A DNA stretch of 20,352 nucleotides, taken from the NCBI GenBank assembly GCA_002389465.1, contig DGOT01000291.1, forward strand, positions 1 through 20,352, given 5' to 3'. The DNA is from Bacteroidales bacterium UBA4459 (lineage in GTDB: Bacteria; Bacteroidota; Bacteroidia; Bacteroidales; F082). Positions 1 through 5,531 of this stretch are shown one piece after another. How positions within the stretch are numbered: position 1 is the stretch's first letter; every line of letters starts with the position of its first letter. The position numbers and the translations under genes are program-made. The notes beneath the pieces are model-generated. The model ran no database searches. It was not told the DNA's origin and saw nothing but the letters and a program-made list of their open reading frames with translations.

Positions 1-121
1 TTGCATCCTTTTTTTTGCTGTAGAGAAAAAAGATGTTCCGAAAGTTTTCGGGAGTCCGGCTTGAGGACATTACTAAATTATATTTATTTAGGACAGTATT
101 GTTATAAAACTATTAATTCAC
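1..121. other. Left-edge non-coding stretch with possible upstream gene end
   Basis: No gene can be supported here. One plus-strand frame is open from base 2 to a TGA at 62-64 and would encode about 20 residues ending in KVFGSPA, which could be the tail of an upstream gene, but I do not recognise it. A perfect six-base inverted repeat with a two-base loop (CCGAAA-GT-TTTCGG) lies at 38-51 with no T-tract. TATATTTA at 79-86 is one mismatch from the Bacteroidota -7 element, with TTG at 61-63 only 15 bases upstream, shorter than usual. It could be the promoter of the following phosphorylase gene, but the support is weak. Confidence 0.3.
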
Positions 122-934
122 ATGTATGTAAAAGCAAAAGAAACCGCTGATTTTCTTAGGTCAAAAGGTATCGGAAATCCAAAGGTTGCTGTCATACTCG
201 GGACAGGGCTTGGTAGATTTATAGAAGAAGTCAGGGTTAAAGTTGAGATAAATTACAGTCATATTCCGCATTTTGAGGAGGCAACAGTTGAATTCCATAA
301 AGGAAAGTTGGTGTATGGCACCATAGAAGGAGTGAACGTCCTGCTGATGCAGGGACGATTTCATTATTACGAAGGATATTCGTTACAACAAATTACTTTT
401 CCTGTAAGGGTGATGAAGTTGCTGGGAGTAGAAACATTACTTGTTTCCAATGCATGTGGAACTGTGAATCTCAAATTTAAACCTGCATCGTTGATGATCA
501 TTGACGACCATATCAACATGTTGCCGGATAATCCGCTTATCGGAAAAAACCATGAAGAGTTCGGTCCCCGTTTTCCTGATATGAGCAGGCCGTATGACCC
601 TGAATTAATTAAAAAGATGGAGCATATCGCCCGTGAAAACGATATGGAAATTGAAAAAGGCGTTTATGTTGCATGGATGGGGCCCAGCCTGGAAACCAGG
701 GCTGAGTACAGATTTATCCGCACAATGGGCGCTGACGTAGTAGGGATGTCCACTGTTCCGGAGGTGATCGTAGCCCATCATATGGGTATGAAAATAGCAG
801 CTATATCGGTCGTTACTGATTTGTGCGACCCGGACAACCTGCATCCTGTGGATATTGACGACATCCTTAAAAATGCGGCTATGGCTGAACGAAATCTTAT
901 GCTCCTGTTTCATGAACTGATAAGACAACTGTAA
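122..934 (+). CDS. punA: Purine nucleoside phosphorylase, PNP/MTAP family (trimeric type)
   Basis: This 270-residue protein should split purine (deoxy)nucleosides with phosphate to free base and (deoxy)ribose 1-phosphate in cytosolic purine salvage. The trimeric PNP/MTAP fold signature runs through: GTGLG at residues 27-31 (phosphate loop), GRFHYYEGY near 78-86, VSNACGT at 108-114, GPSLET at 187-192 with Glu191 matching the base-binding Glu of mammalian PNP, and MSTVPEV at 209-215. Length is normal. The start is the first ATG in frame; no Shine-Dalgarno sequence is obvious. By eye, the mammalian PNP base-binding Asn243 is Asp233 here (TDLCDP), and the His257 position appears to be Ile245; both resemble methylthioadenosine phosphorylase. 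The family is clear, but 6-oxopurine, 6-aminopurine or methylthio-nucleoside preference is open. The next gene lies 76 bp downstream and has its own promoter match. Confidence 0.9.
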   Translation: MYVKAKETADFLRSKGIGNPKVAVILGTGLGRFIEEVRVKVEINYSHIPHFEEATVEFHKGKLVYGTIEGVNVLLMQGRFHYYEGYSLQQITFPVRVMKLLGVETLLVSNACGTVNLKFKPASLMIIDDHINMLPDNPLIGKNHEEFGPRFPDMSRPYDPELIKKMEHIARENDMEIEKGVYVAWMGPSLETRAEYRFIRTMGADVVGMSTVPEVIVAHHMGMKIAAISVVTDLCDPDNLHPVDIDDILKNAAMAERNLMLLFHELIRQL

Positions 935-944
935 ACCACTTAAC

Positions 945-985
945 TTTTTTTAATAGTCAAATACAAGGCGTTTGGATTATCTTTG
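945..985 (+). promoter_or_regulatory. Bacteroidota-type promoter for the acyltransferase gene
   Basis: TATCTTTG at 978-985 matches the Bacteroidota -7 consensus TAnnTTTG exactly. A T-run at 945-951 lies in the region of the upstream element but contains no clean TTG. The start codon at 1011 would give a leader of roughly 20 bases. No alternative -7 match lies closer to that ATG. It implies that the acyltransferase and engB can be transcribed independently of the nucleoside phosphorylase. Confidence 0.5.
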
Positions 986-1010
986 CATAATTATTTAGCA
1001 TTTATTTGTT

Positions 1011-1940
1011 ATGGAAACAATTATATCACCGGTTGATAAACAATTACTTGAAAAGGAGTTGACAAAGGACAGGTTGTTGCGCGAAACAAACAACGGGAAC
1101 AACCTGATTTACGTTGTGAATGAAGTTAACTCGCCCCATGTAGTCAGGGAAATAGGCCGCTTACGCGAAGTAACGTTCAGAGATGCCGGAGGCGGAACCG
1201 GCAAAGAAATTGACCTCGACCGTTATGATTATGGTGAACATGCTTTCCAGCAAATGATTGTATGGGACCCGCGCGAAAAAGAAATAACCGGGGGCTACAG
1301 ATATATCGAGTGTAAAGAGTTGGAGGCTAACGGTACGGAGGTCCATTCTCCTACGGCCGACCTGTTTAAATACTCGAAAAAGTTTATTGGCAAATATTTA
1401 AATTTTACCATCGAATTAGGACGCTCCTTTGTGCAGCCCCTGTATCAACCTTCTTTTAATCTTAGAAGAGGCATGTTCGCTTTGGATAATTTATGGGATG
1501 GTATCGGCGCATTGATCATCGAAAACCCGAAAATCAGGTATTTGTTTGGTAAAGTAACCATGTACCCTGATTACGACCCGCTGGCCCGTGATATGATCTT
1601 ATTTTTTCTGCATAAATATTTTCCTGATAAAGAAGAATTGATACAACCAATTAAGCCATTGGGGATTACTACATCAGAAAAAATTCTGAACAGTATTTTT
1701 ACAGGATATAACTACGAAGAAGATTACAAGACACTGGTTCAGAAGGTACGCAAACTGGGCGAAAATGTTCCTCCGCTTGTGAATGCTTACATGAACCTTT
1801 CGTCAACAATGAAAACATTCGGAACTGCATTAAACGATCATTTTGGAGATGTTGAGGAGACCGGAATATTAATAACGGTTAAAGATATTCATGATGTGAA
1901 AATAGACCGGCATCTGTCAACTTATATAAAACCCGATTAA
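1011..1940 (+). CDS. GlsB/OlsB-like N-acyltransferase (hemolysin-type GNAT)
   Basis: This 309-residue protein matches the acyl-transferring GNAT branch that includes OlsB (ornithine lipids) and the Bacteroides GlsB (glycine lipids), enzymes that N-acylate an amino acid with a 3-hydroxy fatty acid from acyl-ACP. Visible family marks are the REIGRLREVTFR helix at about 46-57, an HAFQQMIVWD strand with a following GGYRY turn (77-98), and ELGRSFVQP at 135-143. The C-terminal third (about 205-309) is less conserved and unassigned. No signal peptide or membrane segment is seen, so it is probably cytosolic or peripheral to the inner membrane. The O-acyltransferase partner (GlsA/OlsA) is not in the window. 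The product could be a glycine, ornithine or serine-type lipid; the acceptor cannot be read from the sequence. EngB starts 20 bp downstream, so the two are probably cotranscribed. Confidence 0.7.
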   Translation: METIISPVDKQLLEKELTKDRLLRETNNGNNLIYVVNEVNSPHVVREIGRLREVTFRDAGGGTGKEIDLDRYDYGEHAFQQMIVWDPREKEITGGYRYIECKELEANGTEVHSPTADLFKYSKKFIGKYLNFTIELGRSFVQPLYQPSFNLRRGMFALDNLWDGIGALIIENPKIRYLFGKVTMYPDYDPLARDMILFFLHKYFPDKEELIQPIKPLGITTSEKILNSIFTGYNYEEDYKTLVQKVRKLGENVPPLVNAYMNLSSTMKTFGTALNDHFGDVEETGILITVKDIHDVKIDRHLSTYIKPD

Positions 1941-1960
1941 TTATTTCGAATATTTCATTG

Positions 1961-2563
1961 ATGAAAATAAGCACATCAGAATATATCACCAGTTCAGCAA
2001 AGGTGGAACAATGCCCACCGGCCGACAGACCCGAATATGCCTTCATCGGCAGGTCAAACGTTGGCAAATCGTCATTGATCAATATGCTTACGGGCAGGAA
2101 AAAACTGGTTAAAGTGTCGGGTACTCCGGGCAAAACAATCACCATAAATCATTTTCTGATAAACCGCGAATGGTACCTTGTGGATTTGCCCGGATATGGT
2201 TATGCCAAGCGTTCTAAAACTGAGCGGCAGAAATGGAACAGGATGATCAGAGGATATATTTTAAAAAGATCAAACCTCCTGTCAGTTTTCCTGTTGGTGG
2301 ATCTAAGGCACGAACCCCAGAAAGCAGATATAGAGTTTATCGAATGGTTGGGTCTTTCGCAAATTCCTTTTGCTCTTGTGTTTACAAAAGAGGATAAATT
2401 AAATAAATTGCAGGTGGAAAAAAACCTGGCCAGATATAAAAACTGGTTACTTGAAGAATGGGAAGAACTCCCACCTTTATATGTAGTTTCATCACGAACG
2501 GGAAAAGGTAAGGATGAGTTGCTGGCATATATCGAAGAGACAAATCAGCTGTTCTCTTCGTAA
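1961..2563 (+). CDS. engB: Ribosome biogenesis GTPase EngB (YihA/YsxC)
   Basis: This TRAFAC-class GTPase of 200 residues takes part in late assembly of the 50S ribosomal subunit. All G motifs are visible: G1 GRSNVGKSS near the N-terminus, the GTPGKT switch region (G2), G3 DLPGYGYA, G4 TKED and G5 SSRTGKG. Length fits the family, a single G domain without added modules. I chose the ATG at 1961; an in-frame TTG immediately before it (1958) adds one residue and is less likely. It follows the acyltransferase gene by 20 bp on the same strand. Its last 19 bases overlap the 3' end of the convergent biotin-carrier gene, so there is no room for a terminator between the two stop codons. Confidence 0.95.
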   Translation: MKISTSEYITSSAKVEQCPPADRPEYAFIGRSNVGKSSLINMLTGRKKLVKVSGTPGKTITINHFLINREWYLVDLPGYGYAKRSKTERQKWNRMIRGYILKRSNLLSVFLLVDLRHEPQKADIEFIEWLGLSQIPFALVFTKEDKLNKLQVEKNLARYKNWLLEEWEELPPLYVVSSRTGKGKDELLAYIEETNQLFSS

Positions 2564-2895
2564 TCAATCTCGATCAGCAATTGATTTTTGGATACAATAT
2601 CCGATACTTTCACATGAACTTTACGAATTACACCGTCAACAGGTGAAGCAACAACGTTCCGCATTTTCATTGCTTCCAGCACCATCAGTAGATCTCCTTC
2701 TTTAACTCTTTTTCCCTTTCGGGCCCTTACTTTGACAATAGTCCCCGGAATAAATGCCTTGACCATTCCCGGATTTTTTTCCTGGAATTTACTCCGGTTC
2801 TTAAATTTCTTAGTAAGTAAGGTCCTGTATTTTGTGCCGTCAACAATCAATGTGTTGAAGCGTATCTTTTCTTCTTTTTCTTTTTTACGCGCCAT
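2545..2895 (-). CDS. Biotin carboxyl carrier protein of an acyl-CoA (de)carboxylase
   Basis: This 116-residue protein carries the covalently bound biotin that shuttles CO2 between the partner subunits. The biotinyl domain occupies about residues 44-112, with the EAMKM motif at 74-78 and biotin expected on Lys77; the flanking PGTIVKV and SPVDGVI strands are typical. The basic N-terminus (about 1-43) is an extra segment, possibly for docking. There is no Ala/Pro-rich linker like those of many decarboxylase gamma subunits. It begins 12 bp after the carboxyltransferase stop on the same strand, so the pair is cotranscribed. A GG-containing stretch just before the ATG is the only ribosome-binding hint. 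The convergent overlap with engB is 19 bp. Confidence 0.88.
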   Translation of the reverse strand: MARKKEKEEKIRFNTLIVDGTKYRTLLTKKFKNRSKFQEKNPGMVKAFIPGTIVKVRARKGKRVKEGDLLMVLEAMKMRNVVASPVDGVIRKVHVKVSDIVSKNQLLIEIDYEENS

Positions 2896-2907
2896 GACCT
2901 TTATATT

Positions 2908-4455
2908 TTAGAATGGAGGAATGCCATGCTTTTTCTTCGGCATCGCAATGTCTTTTTCTTTTGAAATGTCAAGGGCATGAATGAGCATCTTTCTGGTTTC
3001 TTCAGGTTCAATAACGGCATCAATGTAACCGTAGGCAGCTGCAACGTATGGATTGGCAAACTTCGCCTTGTATTCGTTCACCTTTTGTTTCCTGACTTTA
3101 TCAGGATCTTCAGCAGTGGTAATTTCTTTTCTGAAAATAATGTTGGCGGCTCCTTCAGGACCCATAACGGCAATTTCAGCTGTTGGCCAGGCAAAAACAA
3201 AATCGGCACGCAAATGGTGCGAACACATAGCGATGTAACCGCCGCCGTATGCTTTCCGGGTGATAAGGGTGATCTTCGGCACTGTGGCCTCCGAATAGGC
3301 ATAAAGTATTTTAGCCCCGTGGCGGATAACGCCACTGTGTTCCTGGTCAACGCCGGGAAGATATCCCGGCAGGTCAACAAATGTAACCAGCGGAATGTTG
3401 AACGAATCACAAAAGCGGATGAAACGGGCAGCTTTGTCGGAAGAATCGATATCCAGAACACCTGCCAGTACCAACGGCTGGTTTGCCACGATTCCTACGG
3501 ACTCACCGTTAATACGAGCAAATCCGATCACGATATTTTGAGCAAACAGATCCTGAACTTCCAGAAACTCCGAATCGTCTACAACGGCATTAATCAGTAA
3601 ACGAACATCATAAGGCTGTTTTGGGTCGGATGGCATAACGTTGTCAATTTTAAATTGACGTGTTTTGGGTGTTTTTTTAGGAAACCTGTCGGCCTTTTTC
3701 ACATTGTTCCACGGGATAAAACTTACCAGTTGCTTTATCTGGCCGAAGCATTCTTCTTCGCTTTCGGCATAAAAATGTGCATTTCCTGATGTTTCACAGT
3801 GTACCCTGGCACCACCCAGGTCTTCCATCGATATCTCCTCGCCCAGGACAGTTTTGATTACTTCAGGGCCAGTGATGAACATTTTGGTGATGTTGTTCAC
3901 CGTAAAAACAAAATCGGTAAGCGCCGGAGAATAGACAGCACCCCCCGCGCAGGGGCCTAAAATGACAGATATCTGTGGGATGACGCCCGATGCTAAGGTG
4001 TTTCTGAAGAAGATTTCTCCGTATCCGGCCAGCGAGTTGACACCTTCCTGAATACGTGCTCCTCCCGAGTCGTTGATACCGATCAGCGGAACTTTTAACT
4101 TCAGTGCGTGATCCATGATCTTGGTGATCTTTTTGGCATGCATCCATCCCAGTGATCCGCCCGCCACGGTAAAGTCCTGAGCATAGATACACACAGGGTG
4201 TCCGCTTAACAGGCCGGTTCCGGTTATGACGCCATCGCCGGGTAAATATTTTTTGTCCATGTCGAAATCTTTCGCGGCATGTTCGACAAATAAGTCATAT
4301 TCATGAAAACTCTTTGGGTCGAGTAGGGAAATAATACGTTCCCTGGCTGTCAGTTTTCCAATGGCTTTTTGTTTTTCAATGGCTTTTTCTCCCCCTCCGC
4401 GACGGGCATATGTTAACCGTCTTCTGAGGTCGGATGATTTTGATTTCAGGCCCAT
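2908..4455 (-). CDS. Acyl-CoA carboxyltransferase beta subunit (PccB/MmdA family)
   Basis: At 515 residues this is a full-length two-lobed carboxyltransferase, which moves CO2 between biotin and an acyl-CoA, typically propionyl/methylmalonyl-CoA. N-lobe marks include GKLTARERI (about 33-41), INDSGGARIQEG (127-138) and the GPCAGGAVYSP oxyanion segment (167-177). C-lobe marks include VDLPGYLPG (360-368), RKAYGGGYIAM (400-410) and AWPTAEIAVMGPEGA (422-436). The EGAANIIFRKEI stretch resembles transcarboxylase 12S and methylmalonyl-CoA decarboxylase alpha. Only the biotin carrier follows it; no biotin carboxylase, epimerase or sodium-pump membrane subunit is nearby, so decarboxylase, carboxylase and transcarboxylase roles remain possible. 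A methylmalonyl-CoA decarboxylase role in propionate/succinate fermentation is my preferred inference. A good promoter lies about 90 bp upstream. Confidence 0.88.
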   Translation of the reverse strand: MGLKSKSSDLRRRLTYARRGGGEKAIEKQKAIGKLTARERIISLLDPKSFHEYDLFVEHAAKDFDMDKKYLPGDGVITGTGLLSGHPVCIYAQDFTVAGGSLGWMHAKKITKIMDHALKLKVPLIGINDSGGARIQEGVNSLAGYGEIFFRNTLASGVIPQISVILGPCAGGAVYSPALTDFVFTVNNITKMFITGPEVIKTVLGEEISMEDLGGARVHCETSGNAHFYAESEEECFGQIKQLVSFIPWNNVKKADRFPKKTPKTRQFKIDNVMPSDPKQPYDVRLLINAVVDDSEFLEVQDLFAQNIVIGFARINGESVGIVANQPLVLAGVLDIDSSDKAARFIRFCDSFNIPLVTFVDLPGYLPGVDQEHSGVIRHGAKILYAYSEATVPKITLITRKAYGGGYIAMCSHHLRADFVFAWPTAEIAVMGPEGAANIIFRKEITTAEDPDKVRKQKVNEYKAKFANPYVAAAYGYIDAVIEPEETRKMLIHALDISKEKDIAMPKKKHGIPPF

Positions 4456-4543
4456 TTGAATTGATTTTTATTTGCAAAAAAAAAGAGACAAGTTGTATGC
4501 TTTACGCACTTCTTCGTGCAAAGAAACCTTATCTCGTTAGATG

Positions 4544-4573
4544 CAAAGATAACCCAAATTGAAAAAATAGCAA
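4544..4573 (-). promoter_or_regulatory. Promoter of the carboxyltransferase/biotin carrier operon
   Basis: Read on the minus strand, TTG (4573-4571) is followed after 19 bases by TATCTTTG (4551-4544), an exact TAnnTTTG match with the usual Bacteroidota spacing. The leader to the ATG at 4455 would be about 80 bases. It contains a small inverted repeat, GCAC-TTCTTC-GTGC as read on the plus strand at 4506-4519. I cannot recognise a riboswitch or other regulatory fold in the leader. Confidence 0.6.
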
Positions 4574-4637
4574 GTTTTGCACACGATTCATGGAATTGGT
4601 ATTTTAGCTGCTGAAATGTTATGGAATTATTTGCTTT

Positions 4638-4985
4638 ATGATGAATATTGAAGAAATCAGAATGCATTGTCTTTCAAAGAAACAAGTAACCGAAGGATTT
4701 CCTTTTGATAACGACACGTTGGTGTTTAAAGTAAAAAATAAGATGTTTGCATTAATGAATCTGGAAGGAGAGTTGCGTATCAATTTGAAGTGTGACCCGG
4801 CAGAGGCTCTCTTGTTGCGTGAAAGATATCGGTCTGTCCTTCCCGGTTATCACATGAGCAAAAGGTTGTGGAATACCGTTGTTGTGGATGACAGCATCAC
4901 CGATGAATTACTTAAAAGGTGGATTGATGATTCATACAACCTGATTGTGCAGAAACTTCCTGTAAAGGACCGGAAACAGTTGTAG
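4638..4985 (+). CDS. MmcQ/YjbR family protein
   Basis: This small protein of 115 residues matches the YjbR/MmcQ family, a CyaY-like alpha-beta fold often annotated as DNA-binding but without an established biochemical role. Family features are the N-terminal helix followed by KKQVTEGFPFDNDTLVFKVKN, the KMFALMNL strand with LRINLKCDP, and the late LPGYHMSKRLWNTV segment. No signal peptide, membrane segment or metal-binding cluster is visible. Two adjacent ATG codons (4638 and 4641) are both possible starts. It is divergent from the carboxyltransferase operon and stands alone; the thioredoxin gene converges 20 bp after its stop with no clear terminator between. Context does not suggest a job. 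Confidence 0.75.
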   Translation: MMNIEEIRMHCLSKKQVTEGFPFDNDTLVFKVKNKMFALMNLEGELRINLKCDPAEALLLRERYRSVLPGYHMSKRLWNTVVVDDSITDELLKRWIDDSYNLIVQKLPVKDRKQL

Positions 4986-5005
4986 GGTGATACTACTGCA
5001 TAAAG

Positions 5006-5428
5006 TTACAAGAGTTTTTTTAGTGCATTTTTATAAACACTTTTTGGCTTAACGCCGACAAAATGGCCTACGATGACGCCATCCTGAAAGATCATTACTG
5101 TTGGAATGCCTCTGATCTTCATATCCCGGGCGGTTTTCCCATTATCATCTACATCTAATTTGCACACCTTTACCTTGCCTTCATATTCTCCGGCCAGTTC
5201 ATTGATCACGGGTCCCAGGATCTTACATGGCGAACACCAGGGGGCCCAAAAATCGATTAAGGTGATGCCTTCGTCGATCATATCTTCAAATGAGCTGTCG
5301 GTCAGGATTGTAACATGATCATTTTCCAGAGTAACCCCTGTGTTTTTGACTAAACGGTATTTTCTGTACACAGTAACGGCAAATAGCACAACAAGTATTC
5401 CGATCGGTATCCAAAAGTAAATATTCAT
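5006..5428 (-). CDS. Membrane-anchored thioredoxin-fold protein
   Basis: This 140-residue protein consists of one N-terminal membrane segment (about 4-20) and a thioredoxin domain (about 38-140). The active site is WCSPC at 64-68 in the FWAPWCSPC context, so Ser replaces the usual Gly of WCGPC. The cis-proline of RGIPT is Pro109. The basic YRKYRLVK after the membrane segment suggests, by the positive-inside rule, that the thioredoxin domain faces the cytoplasm; a periplasmic orientation is not excluded. It should act as a dithiol-disulfide oxidoreductase; the partner is unknown. It lies 103 bp after mutS2 on the same strand. TTTCTTTG, one mismatch from the -7 element, lies immediately before the ATG on the minus strand (5437-5430), so it may have its own promoter. 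Confidence 0.85.
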   Translation of the reverse strand: MNIYFWIPIGILVVLFAVTVYRKYRLVKNTGVTLENDHVTILTDSSFEDMIDEGITLIDFWAPWCSPCKILGPVINELAGEYEGKVKVCKLDVDDNGKTARDMKIRGIPTVMIFQDGVIVGHFVGVKPKSVYKNALKKLL

Positions 5429-5531
5429 GCAAAGAAAAATTTTGGCAAATGAACATAAAATTTTTCATCTTAATTCATATCAAACAAAAAAGATAATATA
5501 ATTCAATGAAAAAGTGGGTAAATATGGTTCC

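Noticed and set aside
38..51. CCGAAA-GT-TTTCGG as a terminator
   Set aside because: The stem is short, the loop has two bases, and no T-tract follows on either strand.
1958..1960. TTG start one codon ahead of the engB ATG
   Set aside because: An ATG follows immediately; the upstream TTG adds only one residue.
2977..3600. 207-residue open frame antisense to the carboxyltransferase gene
   Set aside because: It lies entirely opposite a strongly conserved enzyme and its translation shows no recognisable fold; it is a shadow frame.
4506..4519. GCAC-TTCTTC-GTGC as a riboswitch or attenuator
   Set aside because: A four-base stem alone is too weak, and no conserved aptamer pattern surrounds it.
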